Below, in pieces: positions 39,968-53,631 of a stretch of DNA of 64,000 nucleotides (its first letter is position 1; each line of letters starts with the position of its first letter). The notes beneath the pieces are model-generated. The model saw nothing but the letters and a program-made list of their open reading frames with translations. It was not told the origin of the DNA and did no database searches. Made by a program: the position numbers and the translations under genes. This DNA is from Amycolatopsis balhimycina FH 1894 (lineage in GTDB: Bacteria > Actinomycetota > Actinomycetes > Mycobacteriales > Pseudonocardiaceae), in contig NZ_KB913037.1 in NCBI RefSeq assembly GCF_000384295.1, positions 5,514,822 to 5,578,821 of the forward strand. The letters run 5' to 3'.

Positions 39968-40057
39968 TACCGTTTGCGCAAACGGCGCAAAACACCGCCC
40001 TGGTCCCCGCCGGTGGTGTGGGTTTCCGCCGTCCGATACCTGGCTCAAAGGAGAGCG

Positions 40058-41673
<1,616 letters not shown>

Positions 41674-41677
<4 letters not shown>

Positions 41678-43023
41678 GGCGCGGGTGGCTGCCCGCACTC
41701 GGGCTGGCGGCCGCGGCCGCCACGATCGGCGCGATGCTCGTGATCGCCCCGGCCAGCGCGGCCGGCGGGGTCTCGGCGACCTTCAGCAAGGGCTCCGACT
41801 GGGGCACCGGCTACGAGGGCAAGTACACGATCGCCAACGGCTCGGGTTCGACGTTGCCCAGTTGGACGGTCGAATTCGATCTGCCGAGCGGCGCGAAGAT
41901 CTCGTCGCTGTGGGACGGCAGCTACACGGCGTCCGGTCAGCACGTCACCGTCAAGAACACGTGGAACGGCAACGTCGCCAACGGCGGTAGCGCGAACTTC
42001 GGGTTCAACGTGGCGTACTCCGGTTCGTACGTCGCGCCGTCGAACTGCAAGCTCAACGGTGGGTCGTGTGCGGCCGGGGGGACACCTCCGACCACGACCA
42101 CGCCGCCTGTGACGACGACGCCGCCGACCACGACGACACCGCCTCCGGCGGGTGGCCGCGGTGCGCCGTACCTGTACCTGGGCTGGGGCAACCCGCCGAA
42201 CCCGCAGACGGTGATGAACGCGACCGGGATCAAGTGGTTCACCATGGCGTTCGTCAACGCCTCAGGTGGCTGCAACCCGGCGTGGGACAGCAGCCGTCCG
42301 CTGTCGGGCAGCGCGGACGCGAACGCGATCGCGCAGATCAAGGCGGCGGGTGGCCAGGTCATCCCGTCGTTCGGCGGCTGGAGCGGCACCAAGCTCGGCC
42401 CGGCCTGCTCGACGTCCGCCGCGCTCGCCGGTGCCTACCAGCAGGTGATCAACGCGTACGGGCTCAAGGCGATCGACATCGACATCGAGAACTCCGACGA
42501 GTTCGAGAACGAGGCCGTGCAGGACCGCATCCTGGGCGCGCTGAAGATCGTCAAGCAGAACAACCCGGGTATCCAGACGATCCTGACGTTCGGCACGTCG
42601 ACGACCGGCCCGAACTACTACGGCAACCGGCTCATCGACCAGTCGAAGGCGCTGGGTGCCAACGTGGACATCTACACGATCATGCCGTTCGACTTCGGCG
42701 GCGGCGCGGACATGTACGCGAGCACGGTGAGCGCCGCGAACGGCCTGCGGGACAAGCTGAAATCGACGTTCGGGTGGAGCGACGCCACGGCGTACGGCCA
42801 CCTGGGCATCTCGGGCATGAACGGCCTGTCCGACCAGCAGGAGCTGACGAGCTTGCCGGCCTGGACCCAGATCACGAACTGGGCCAAGACGAACAAGCTC
42901 GCCCGCCTGGCGTTCTGGTCGGTCAACCGCGACCGCGGCTGCCCCGGCGGCGGCGTGCAGTCGACCTGCAGTGGCATCGCGCAGAACGACTGGGACTTCA
43001 CAAAGGTGACAGCAGGCTTCTGA
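41674..43023 (+). CDS. Second secreted chitinase: CBM2 plus short GH18 domain
   Basis: The 449-residue protein has a signal peptide, a CBM2 almost identical to that of the preceding chitinase, a short Thr/Pro linker and a GH18 domain of about 290 residues. The catalytic segment is LKAIDIDIENSDEF (about residue 265), which keeps the D-x-D-x-E core. The domain lacks the large insertion of the neighbour and resembles endo-acting short GH18 chitinases (KWFTMAFVNASGGCNPAW, FGGWSGTKLG). The two enzymes would complement each other in chitin breakdown. ATG 41674 overlaps the stop of the first gene, so they are co-translated. Confidence 0.93.
41758..42069 (+). repeat. CBM2-coding duplicate, copy 2
   Basis: This is the gap-free counterpart of 40142-40453 in the second chitinase. 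Identical runs of about 50 bp include silent positions, pointing to recent duplication or gene conversion. Confidence 0.85.
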
Positions 43024-43047
43024 CTGGGCTTCTGACGTAGTCGAATG

Positions 43048-43088
43048 AAGGCCTCCTTGCCGGCTCCCCGGGCCGGCAAGGAGGCCTT
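43048..43088. terminator. Hairpin between the convergent chitinase and decarboxylase genes (TGAANGNCNC family)
   Basis: A 17-bp perfect stem (43048-43064 with 43072-43088) has the outer motif TGAAGGCCTC and lies 25 bp after the chitinase stop and 9 bp before the end of the opposite gene. It should stop both transcripts. Confidence 0.8.
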
Positions 43089-43096
43089 TCGCGTCG

Positions 43097-46653
<3,557 letters not shown>

Positions 46654-47297
46654 GGCCGTCGCCGCGCGTCGCGCTGACCGGGAGGATCGCCGCTGAAGGG
46701 TTGACCCGCCGCGTGTCCCGCTCGAACTCGGCGACGTCGAAGTCGACGTACGGCAGCAGGTCGACCTTGTTCAGCAGCACGAGGTCCGTCGCGGCGAACA
46801 TGTGCGGGTACTTCAGGGGCTTCCCGGGCCCCTCGGTCACCGAAAGGACCACGACCCGGGCCGCCTCGCCGAGGTCGAACAACGCCGGGCAGACCAGGTT
46901 GCCGACGTTCTCGATGAACAGCGTCGAGCCGCGTGCGGGCGCCAGCGAATGCAGCGCCCGGTGCAGCATGGACGCGTCCAGGTGACAGCCCGCGCCGGTG
47001 TTGATCTGCACGACCGGCGCGCCGGTGGCCTTGATCCGCTCGGCGTCGAGCAGCGTCTCCTGGTCGCCTTCGATCACCGCGCAGGGCGTGCCCAGGAACC
47101 GGATGGTCCGCTCCAGCAGGGTCGTCTTCCCGGCGCCGGGCGAACTCATCAGGTTGATCGCGAAGACCTCCGATTCACGCAGGTGCGTGCGGTTGTGCGA
47201 CGCGAGTTCGTCGTTCTTCGCCAGGATGTCCTGCTCCATGACCACCGTGTGCGCGTGGTCGGTGATCCGGACGTCCGAATCCGAGCAGCCGCAGGTG

Positions 47298-47633
47298 TCA
47301 CACATGGCCGACCTCCACCGAGGTGATGCGCAGTTCGCGTCCCGCGAGCACCGCGACGTCGGCGCTGCCGCAGGGGCACAGCAGGATGAAGTCGTCGAGC
47401 GTGAACTCGTCGCCGCAGTCGCGGCAGCGCGCCTGGCCCGGCGGCTCGGCGATGTCCAGCCGGGCGCCTTCGAGGGACGTCCCCGCGCAGAGGACGTCGA
47501 AGCAGAACCGGACGCTGTCCGGCACCACGCCGGACAGCCGGCCGATCTCGAGCCGGACGCACGAAACCGCCGCCTCGCCGAGGCGGGCGACGATCGCGTC
47601 GACGACCGACTGCGTGATCGCCATTTCGTGCAC
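47298..47633 (-). CDS. hypA: Hydrogenase nickel chaperone HypA
   Basis: The 111-residue protein has the invariant [14 protein letters not shown] start, in which the N-terminal amine, His2 and neighbours bind nickel. The zinc site is made of [10 protein letters not shown] and LCPCGSADV. It passes nickel to the hydrogenase precursor together with HypB. The GTG start at 47633 shares its first base with the last base of the hypE stop codon. Confidence 0.96.
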   Translation of the reverse strand: MHEMAITQSVVDAIVARLGEAAVSCVRLEIGRLSGVVPDSVRFCFDVLCAGTSLEGARLDIAEPPGQARCRDCGDEFTLDDFILLCPCGSADVAVLAGRELRITSVEVGHV

Positions 47634-48709
47634 TAGCAGATCCTCGGCAGCGGGTCCCCGACCAGCAGGTCCACGATCCGGGTGCCACCGAACGCGGTGT
47701 TCAGCAGCACGATCCCCGGCGGGTCGACGGCGACGCGCCCGATCACGGCGGCGTCCGCGCCGAGCGGGTGCGAGCGCAACGCGGTCAGCGCGTCGTCAGT
47801 CTGCGAGCCGTCGACGACGACCACGATCCGGCCTTCGCAAGCGACGTACAGCGGGTCGATGCCGAGCAGCTCCGACGCGCCGCGGACCTCCTCGCGCACC
47901 GGGACGGCCTTCTCGTCGACGACCACAGCGACCTCCGCCGCCTTCGCGATCTCGTTGAGGATGGTGGCGACGCCGCCGCGGGTCGCGTCCCGCATCGCGC
48001 GCACGCCGGGCACCGCGGCCAGCAGCCCGGCCACCAGTTCGTGCACCGGCGCGGTGTCGGACTCGAGGTCGGCGTCGATGTCGAGTTCACCGCGGGCCAG
48101 CATGATCGTGACGCCGTGGTCGCCGATCGGCCCGGAGACGAGGACGGCGTCTCCGGGCTTCGCGGTGGCGACGCCGAGCCCGGTGTGCATGAGCACGCCG
48201 ACCCCCGCGGTGTTGATGTAGACGCCGTCGGCCTTGCCGCGCTGCACGACCTTCGTGTCGCCGGTGACGATCTGGACGCCGGCCGCTTCGGCGGCGGTCT
48301 TCATCGACTCGACGATCTTCAGCAGGTCCTCGACGGGAAAGCCCTCTTCGAGGATGAATCCCGCGGTCAGGTACAGCGGTCGCGCGCCGGACACGGCGAG
48401 GTCGTTGACCGTGCCGTTGACCGCGAGGTCGCCGATGTTCCCGCCGGGGAAGAACAGCGGCGAGACGACGTAGGAGTCCGTGGTCAGGGCCAGGCGAGCG
48501 TCGCCGATGGTCAGCGACGCCGCGTCCTCCAGCGGCTCGAGCAACGGGTTGCGGAACGCGTCGAGGAACACGGCCTCGATCAGCGTGTGCGTCGACTTGC
48601 CGCCCGCGCCGTGCGACAGCGTGATGCGCTCTTCTCGCACCTTCGCGCGCCGCCGCCGCGCTCGTTCGATGCGGTCGAGGACCTGCTGCTCGCGTTCGGT
48701 GGTGGTCAT
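47633..48709 (-). CDS. hypE: Hydrogenase maturation protein HypE
   Basis: The 358-residue ATP-dependent dehydratase turns the carbamoyl group from HypF into a C-terminal thiocyanate that becomes CN. The C-terminus is LPRIC, with the essential last Cys. The PurM-like ATP domain shows HGAGGKSTHTLIEAVF, NGTVNDLAVSGARPLYLTAG and TGDTKVV. The first 35 residues (MTTTEREQQVLDRIERARRR) are an unusual Arg/Glu-rich helical extension. ATG 48709 overlaps the hypD stop by 4 bp. Confidence 0.96.
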   Translation of the reverse strand: MTTTEREQQVLDRIERARRRRAKVREERITLSHGAGGKSTHTLIEAVFLDAFRNPLLEPLEDAASLTIGDARLALTTDSYVVSPLFFPGGNIGDLAVNGTVNDLAVSGARPLYLTAGFILEEGFPVEDLLKIVESMKTAAEAAGVQIVTGDTKVVQRGKADGVYINTAGVGVLMHTGLGVATAKPGDAVLVSGPIGDHGVTIMLARGELDIDADLESDTAPVHELVAGLLAAVPGVRAMRDATRGGVATILNEIAKAAEVAVVVDEKAVPVREEVRGASELLGIDPLYVACEGRIVVVVDGSQTDDALTALRSHPLGADAAVIGRVAVDPPGIVLLNTAFGGTRIVDLLVGDPLPRIC

Positions 48710-49833
48710 GCGCGGCTCGCCTCCCGGACGCGCTGACGGCTGAACCGGCCGAAGTTGTAGTACGCCGCGCAGGCGCCTTCGGGTGAGACCATGCACGTCC
48801 CGATCGGCGTCTCCGGGGTGCACGCGGTGCCGAACACCTTGCACTCCCACGGCTTCAGCACGCCCTTGAGCACCTCGCCGCACTGGCACGCCTTCGGGTC
48901 CGCGACGCGCAGGCCGGGGATCTCGAAGATCCGCTCGGCGTCGAAGGCGGCGTACTTCTCGCGGATCGCCATCGCCGAGTGCGTGATGAACCCGAGGCCG
49001 CGCCACTCGAAGTACGGCCGCAGCTGCATGACCTCGTTGATCACCTTCAACGCGACGATGTTCCCGTTCCACGGCACGACCCGCGAGTACTGGTTCTCGA
49101 CCTCCGACCTCCCGGTGGACAGCTGCAGCATCAACATGTAGATCGACTGCAGGATGTCCAGGGGCTCGAACCCGGCGACGACGACGGGCTTGCCGTAGTC
49201 GCGCGCGATGAACTCGTACGGACGGCAGCCGATCACCGTGGAGACGTGCCCCGGGCCGATGAAGCCGTCGAGCCGCAGGTCGGGGGAGTCGAGGATGGCC
49301 TTGATCGCCGGGATGATCGTGACGTGGTTGCCGAACACCGAGAAGTTCTCGATGCCCTCGGCGGCCGCGCGCAGCAGCGTCATCGCGGTCGACGGCGTGG
49401 TCGTCTCGAACCCGATGGCCATGAACACCACGCGCAGGTCCGGGTTCTGCCGCGCGATCTTCAGCGAGTCGAGCGGCGAGTAGACCATCCGGATGTTGGT
49501 GCCCTCGGCGTTGGAGTCGAAGAAGTTCCCGCCGGACCCGGGCACGCGCATCATGTCGCCGAACGACGTCATGAGCACGCCGGGCTGCCGGGCGATGTGG
49601 ATGGCGTCGTCGACGCGGCCCATCGGGATCACGCACACCGGGCAGCCGGGCCCGTGCACCAGCGTGATGCTCTCGGGCAGGTAGTCCTCGAGGCCGTGCT
49701 TGTAGATGGTGTGCGTGTGCCCGCCGCAGACCTCCATGAACTTGTAGTGGCGGCCCGGCTCGCACAGCGACGTGATCTTCGCGGACAGCGCCCGCGCCTT
49801 CTCCGCGTCGCGGAACTCGTCGACGAAACGCAT
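48706..49833 (-). CDS. hypD: Hydrogenase maturation scaffold HypD
   Basis: The 375-residue iron-sulfur protein forms, with HypC, the scaffold on which Fe(CN)2CO is built. Conserved segments: FMEVCGGHTHTIYKHGLEDY, HGPGCPVCVIPMGRVD, GFETTTPSTAMTLL and the C-terminal [4Fe-4S] cysteines (ADPKACQCGEVLKGV, FGTACTPETPIGTCMVSPEG). It follows hypC by 8 bp, starting at ATG 49833. Confidence 0.96.
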   Translation of the reverse strand: MRFVDEFRDAEKARALSAKITSLCEPGRHYKFMEVCGGHTHTIYKHGLEDYLPESITLVHGPGCPVCVIPMGRVDDAIHIARQPGVLMTSFGDMMRVPGSGGNFFDSNAEGTNIRMVYSPLDSLKIARQNPDLRVVFMAIGFETTTPSTAMTLLRAAAEGIENFSVFGNHVTIIPAIKAILDSPDLRLDGFIGPGHVSTVIGCRPYEFIARDYGKPVVVAGFEPLDILQSIYMLMLQLSTGRSEVENQYSRVVPWNGNIVALKVINEVMQLRPYFEWRGLGFITHSAMAIREKYAAFDAERIFEIPGLRVADPKACQCGEVLKGVLKPWECKVFGTACTPETPIGTCMVSPEGACAAYYNFGRFSRQRVREASRA

Positions 49834-49841
49834 GACGACTC

Positions 49842-50114
49842 CTACTCGATCCGGGATTCCAGAAGAGCGGCCATTTCGTCCTCGTACGCCTTGCCGATGC
49901 TCTCGAGGAACTCCAGCGCGGCCGCGGCCTCAGCTTCGTCTATTTTGGACAGTGCGAAGCCGACGTGGATGAGGATCCACTCGCCCGGCGCGGGCGGGTC
50001 GTCGGCCAGCAGCCCGATGTTGATGGTGCGCTTGACACCGCTCACGGACACCTTCGCGAGGTCCGGTCGCTCCTCGCTGATTTCGATGATCTCGCCCGGG
50101 ATCCCGAGGCACAC
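49842..50114 (-). CDS. hypC: Hydrogenase maturation chaperone HypC
   Basis: The 90-residue protein has the canonical MCLGIPGEI start, whose Cys2 binds the Fe(CN)2CO unit after removal of Met, then a beta-barrel (VSVSGVKRTINIGLLADD, GEWILIHVGFALSKID). It moves the iron unit between HypD and the large subunit. The C-terminal helix is longer than usual (AALEFLESIGKAYEDEMAAL). The start is GTG 50114. Confidence 0.96.
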   Translation of the reverse strand: MCLGIPGEIIEISEERPDLAKVSVSGVKRTINIGLLADDPPAPGEWILIHVGFALSKIDEAEAAAALEFLESIGKAYEDEMAALLESRIE

Positions 50115-50119
50115 GGCCG

Positions 50120-50224
50120 TTACATCCGGCTCATCTCGAGGTACCGCCGGATGTCGGGCTCGAACTGCTTGGCCAGCCAGGTCGCGCCGCCGAGCAGCAC
50201 GGCGAGGAACAGCAGACGCTTCAT
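50120..50224 (-). CDS. 34-residue membrane peptide within the hydrogenase operon (DUF6893-like)
   Basis: ATG 50224 to TAA 50120 gives a 34-residue peptide: a basic start (MKRLL), one hydrophobic helix (FLAVLLGGATWLAKQ) and the tail EPDIRRYLEMSRM. The tail W-x-x-x-QFEPDIRRYLEM-x-RM is reminiscent of the short DUF6893 proteins of actinomycetes, as recalled. It has a GGAGG site before its ATG, lies 1 bp after the protease gene and 5 bp before hypC, and is thus part of the transcript. It could anchor the otherwise soluble hydrogenase to the membrane or join electron transfer; no role has been established to my knowledge. Confidence 0.75.
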   Translation of the reverse strand: MKRLLFLAVLLGGATWLAKQFEPDIRRYLEMSRM

Positions 50225-50225
50225 C

Positions 50226-50723
50226 TCAGACCTCCGTCTTCTCCTTGAGCGGCAGCTCGGGACTGGTTCCCCAGGCGAGCTCGGTGACGGCGCGGACCGC
50301 GGCCGGAATGGCCGCTGTCACCTCGGGCGACAGCCCGATCCCTTCGTCGAGGCAAGCCGGTTCGCAGCCGACGACGAGCACGCGCCCGGCGTCGCCGCCG
50401 AGCAGGCGCAACAGCCGGAACACCGCGTCCGGCTGCATGCCGTGCGCGTCGATCGACGCCGCGGCCGCGAGGTCTTCGGTATCGGCCTCGATGAGCGACA
50501 GCGTGCCGGGCGGGCGGCCGTGCGGGGTCGCGTCGAGCAGGATCGTCGTGTCGTAGCCGCCCATCAGGTCGTAGGCGAGGTGCATGCCGGCGATGCCGTA
50601 GTCGGCGATCTGCACCCAGGGCGGCAGGTCGGTGCCCTCCAGCTCCTTGATGACTTCGACACCGAAGCCGTCGTCGCGCAGGAAGATGTTGCCGATGCCG
50701 GCGACCAGGACTCGTGGCCTCAT
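50226..50723 (-). CDS. Hydrogenase maturation endopeptidase (HyaD/HycI family)
   Basis: The 165-residue protease trims the C-terminal tail of the large subunit after nickel insertion. The first motif GIGNIFLRDDGFGVEV holds the nickel-sensing Asp, DYGIAGMHLAYDL follows, and LLDATPHGRPPG and DAHGMQPDAVFRLL give the remaining Asp and His ligands. Its likely target is the 22-residue tail after DPCLPCGVH of the large subunit in the same operon. ATG 50723 overlaps the preceding gene by 4 bp. Confidence 0.93.
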   Translation of the reverse strand: MRPRVLVAGIGNIFLRDDGFGVEVIKELEGTDLPPWVQIADYGIAGMHLAYDLMGGYDTTILLDATPHGRPPGTLSLIEADTEDLAAAASIDAHGMQPDAVFRLLRLLGGDAGRVLVVGCEPACLDEGIGLSPEVTAAIPAAVRAVTELAWGTSPELPLKEKTEV

Positions 50724-51874
50724 TCCGCGACCTCCAGGGGTTCGATCTCGTCGGGGGAGAAGTAGCGGTACCGGCCGTGCGCGTGCTGCAGGTCGGCGCC
50801 GGGATCGTCGTCGAGGGTCACCGCGACGTGCGTTGCACCGTCCACATCGGACAACACGGCCCGGACGGTGGCGGTCTTGCCGGTGAGGAACATGTCCTGG
50901 GCGTCCGCGCCACGGAGGTTCGGCCGCAGGCGTACGCGAGACCCTTCGGCGACGCGGACACCGGCGACGATCACCGAAGGCTCGACCGGTTGCACGGACC
51001 GGATCGCGCCGTGCAGCCGCTCCAGCAGCTCGGGCGGCATCGTGTCGACGCGGTCGACGATGGCCGCCGCCCGAGGGTCGGTGGCCCTGGCCTCGCGTTT
51101 CTCCTCGTCGGTCAGCGTCATCGTGCGCAGCGTGAGGATCTCGTCGATCTCGGTGCCGTCGAAGAGGTCACCCGGGCTTTCCGGCGCGATCGCCGGGGCG
51201 TCGTAGAGGATGATCGGCGACGCGAGCATCACCGTGCTGCGCGAGGTGTCGCCGATCAGCACCGGCCACAGCCGCTCCTGCCGGCAGGCTTCGACGGCCG
51301 GTTTCGCCCACTCCGGCGGGTCCAGCATCGACAGGAAGTGGCCGGCGCCGACGCTGAGCACGAGGTGGGCGGCGAGCAGCGCGTGCCGCAGGGCGTGCGC
51401 GCGGACACCGTCGGACGGCCACGACGTTGTGTTGTGCAGGTCGAGCCGCAGCCGGGCGCCACCGAAGGGCCCGTCGAGCGGGTCGACCCGCGCGGTGAGG
51501 ACGCCGGACAGCTCGTGCGTCCGCTGCCCGTCGCCCGGCACGGGGAACGGCGTCTCGACCGGGAGTTCCGCAAGCGGCAGCTCGAAGTCGATCTCGTGCT
51601 CGACGGCTTCGTCCCACGTGGAGCCGGGCCGCGTTCGCGCCTGGAGGAACCGCAGCTTGACGTGCAGGATCGTGTGGTCCGCCGGTTCGACGAGACACTC
51701 GACGCGGGCGGAGGAGTGCTCGCCGATCTCGGCCGACGCGTACGACGGCGGCATCAGCACGCCCCACTGCCAGCGCACGCGGTTCTTCCCCGCCGACGCC
51801 CGGTACGGGTAGAGGAGGTAGCCCTCGTAGAGCACGGCGTCGCCGACCGCGCGGGCCTGCTCGAGGATGTTCAC
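50720..51874 (-). CDS. Unnamed hydrogenase-operon protein, 384 residues
   Basis: No family was recognised. The start GTG 51874 overlaps the DUF6084-like gene by 4 bp, and the stop overlaps the protease gene by 4 bp, so it is firmly inside the operon. Features: YEGYLLYPYRASAGKNRVRWQWGVLMPPSY near the N-terminus, a beta-rich first half (HTILHVKLRFLQ, EIDFELPLAELPV), a helical centre (RHALLAAHLVLSVGAGHFLSML), and a C-terminal part with a small barrel (RVRLRPNLRGADAQDMFLTG, ATVRAVLSDVDGATHVAVTL). There are very few cysteines, so it is unlikely to carry a cluster. A maturation or assembly role is inferred from position only. Confidence 0.75.
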   Translation of the reverse strand: MNILEQARAVGDAVLYEGYLLYPYRASAGKNRVRWQWGVLMPPSYASAEIGEHSSARVECLVEPADHTILHVKLRFLQARTRPGSTWDEAVEHEIDFELPLAELPVETPFPVPGDGQRTHELSGVLTARVDPLDGPFGGARLRLDLHNTTSWPSDGVRAHALRHALLAAHLVLSVGAGHFLSMLDPPEWAKPAVEACRQERLWPVLIGDTSRSTVMLASPIILYDAPAIAPESPGDLFDGTEIDEILTLRTMTLTDEEKREARATDPRAAAIVDRVDTMPPELLERLHGAIRSVQPVEPSVIVAGVRVAEGSRVRLRPNLRGADAQDMFLTGKTATVRAVLSDVDGATHVAVTLDDDPGADLQHAHGRYRYFSPDEIEPLEVAE

Positions 51875-52500
51875 GGCCCACCGGCCAGCAGCTGCTCGAC
51901 CGCGGCTTCCCAGGTCGGGATCGCGTGCCGGGCCTTGTACTTGAGCAGCGCGTCCACCGTCTCCCGCGGCAGCTTGATCCACGCGACGTTCGGGAAGTAG
52001 CGGGACATCAGCTCGTCCCAGACGGCCACCGGCATCCGGCACTCGGCTTGGGTGTGCCACGGCACCTGCTCGACCCAGAACCCCGGGCCGCCCTTGCCGA
52101 ACACGGTGCCACTGAACAGCAGCACCATCGGCACGACGCCCTCGGTCAGCGCGTGGAAGTACTTGCCGGCCGCGACTTCGAGGTCGTAGGTGCACGGCAC
52201 CTCGACGTCGACCTCGGTGGCACCGGCGAACCCGGGCACGGTCACCGACACGGAAGTGAACTGGAACGGCTTCAGCGTCTCGCCCCACCGGGACCGCTCG
52301 CCGAAGAGGTGGGTGAGCAGCTCCGACTCGTCGTCGGCGTACCGGCGGCGCTGCGGCTCGATGCGGATCTGGACGCGCAGCACCATCGCGTGCACGGGCT
52401 GCCCGGTCAGCTCGGAGATCCGCAGCTTGAACGCCAGCGTCGGGGAGGCCGCGTACTTCAGCGGCCGGACGTCGATGCAGTCGAAGGTCAGCTCAGCCAT
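51871..52500 (-). CDS. DUF6084-like hydrogenase-operon protein
   Basis: The 209-residue protein is mainly beta-strand (LTFDCIDVRPLKYAASPTLA, HAMVLRVQIRIEPQRRRY, FTSVSVTVPGFAGATEVDVE). A helical end (LPRETVDALLKYKARHAIPT) follows. I believe this corresponds to the DUF6084 family, found in actinobacterial group-1h hydrogenase clusters; the function is unknown. The fold could suit a chaperone for the small or large subunit. It overlaps its neighbours by 8 and 4 bp. Confidence 0.75.
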   Translation of the reverse strand: MAELTFDCIDVRPLKYAASPTLAFKLRISELTGQPVHAMVLRVQIRIEPQRRRYADDESELLTHLFGERSRWGETLKPFQFTSVSVTVPGFAGATEVDVEVPCTYDLEVAAGKYFHALTEGVVPMVLLFSGTVFGKGGPGFWVEQVPWHTQAECRMPVAVWDELMSRYFPNVAWIKLPRETVDALLKYKARHAIPTWEAAVEQLLAGGP

Positions 52501-53110
52501 CGGCCACGACCTCGCTGCGCTCCCGCAGGCGCGCGAAGAACCCGTCGATGGCCTCGTGCGCCTCGGTGCCGCCGTCGAAGCCCCGCCAGGTCGACCGGAC
52601 CAGCCCGACGAGCTCGTAGCAGACGTCGATCGGCACCAGGAAGCACTCGAAGCCGAGGTCGAGCCGGTTCAGCAGCAGGGCTTCGACGTCGTCGGCGATG
52701 TCGGCGAACGCGGGCGTGTCCGCCAGCAGCTCGTCCCACGTGCCCAGCGGCAGCAGCGACTCGGTCGCGCCCGCCGGGCTCGGGTAGAACGCGACCGGGC
52801 GCTCCTGCACCGAGTTGCGGAACAGGAACGCTGTCTTCACCGGGATCCCGGCCGACTCCCACAACGCCGTGCCCGGCCCGAACCGCGGCGCGTGCCGGAA
52901 CCGGTCCGGCACCGCCCGGTGCCGCTTCCCGCCCGCCCCGCGGTGGGTGAAGAGCAGGTAGCAGCCCCGGCAGGTGCACAGGATCGTCCGGGACTCGAGG
53001 TCGATGACGTGCCCGTGCTCCGCGCCGACCGGTTCCGCGCACATCTCGCACCGCTCGCCCGGCGCGGCGCGCGGGGCGAGGGTGCGGAACCTGCGCAGGC
53101 CGCCCGTCAC
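52493..53110 (-). CDS. DUF5947-like hydrogenase-operon protein with zinc-ribbon start
   Basis: The 205-residue protein begins at GTG 53110 (GTGA overlap with the NifU-like gene). Residues 1-55 include CEMCAEPVGAEHGHVIDLES and CTCRGCYLLF, a four-cysteine treble-clef or zinc-ribbon. The rest is mixed alpha/beta (PVAFYPSPAGATESLLPLGT, RLDLGFECFLVPIDVCYELV). It fits the DUF5947 proteins that accompany actinobacterial hydrogenases. The metal site and the position next to NifU suggest metal-cofactor assembly, but this is not proven. Confidence 0.78.
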   Translation of the reverse strand: MTGGLRRFRTLAPRAAPGERCEMCAEPVGAEHGHVIDLESRTILCTCRGCYLLFTHRGAGGKRHRAVPDRFRHAPRFGPGTALWESAGIPVKTAFLFRNSVQERPVAFYPSPAGATESLLPLGTWDELLADTPAFADIADDVEALLLNRLDLGFECFLVPIDVCYELVGLVRSTWRGFDGGTEAHEAIDGFFARLRERSEVVADG

Positions 53111-53631
53111 GGAACCTCCACGGGACACGGGACCAGCGGCAGCAGCGGCCGCCCGCCCGGACCGGTCTCTTCCGGCACGACCCCGTCGACGACGACGTCG
53201 GAGATCTCCGGCGCCACCTCCCGGACCATGCGTTCGATGGCGTACTTCGCGGTGACCGTCGACGACGGGCAGCCGTCGCAGGTGCCCCGCAGCCGCAGCC
53301 GCAGGACACCGTCGTCGATCCCGACGAACTCGACGTCGCCGGCGTGCGAACCCAGGTACGGCCGGACCTTGTCGAGCGCCTCGGCGACCCGCTCGTGCGT
53401 CGACCGGGGATGCAGGTCGTGCAGCACGAGCAGGCCGCGGACGTGGTCGTCCTCGGCGAGGCGGTCCAGCAGCGCACGATCCGAGCCGACGACCTCGACG
53501 ATCCGGGCCAGGCCGGCGCCGTAGAACTCGAGCAGCGTGTGGACGAGCTCCTCGGCGAGTTCGGCGTCTTCGCCGGAGAACCTGCCCAGCAGCCGCTCGA
53601 TGCGCTCGCCGACCCGGTCGACGTCGGTCAT
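53107..53631 (-). CDS. NifU-domain protein of the hydrogenase operon
   Basis: The 174-residue protein has a helical first half (about 80 residues, DAELAEELVHTLLEFYGAGL) and a NifU C-terminal-type domain: VEFVGIDDGVLRLRLRGTC, then DGCPSSTVTAKYAIERMVRE with the C-x-x-C that binds transient iron-sulfur clusters. It may deliver clusters to the small subunit. ATG 53631 shares one base with the stop of the large-subunit gene (TGATG). Confidence 0.87.
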   Translation of the reverse strand: MTDVDRVGERIERLLGRFSGEDAELAEELVHTLLEFYGAGLARIVEVVGSDRALLDRLAEDDHVRGLLVLHDLHPRSTHERVAEALDKVRPYLGSHAGDVEFVGIDDGVLRLRLRGTCDGCPSSTVTAKYAIERMVREVAPEISDVVVDGVVPEETGPGGRPLLPLVPCPVEVP

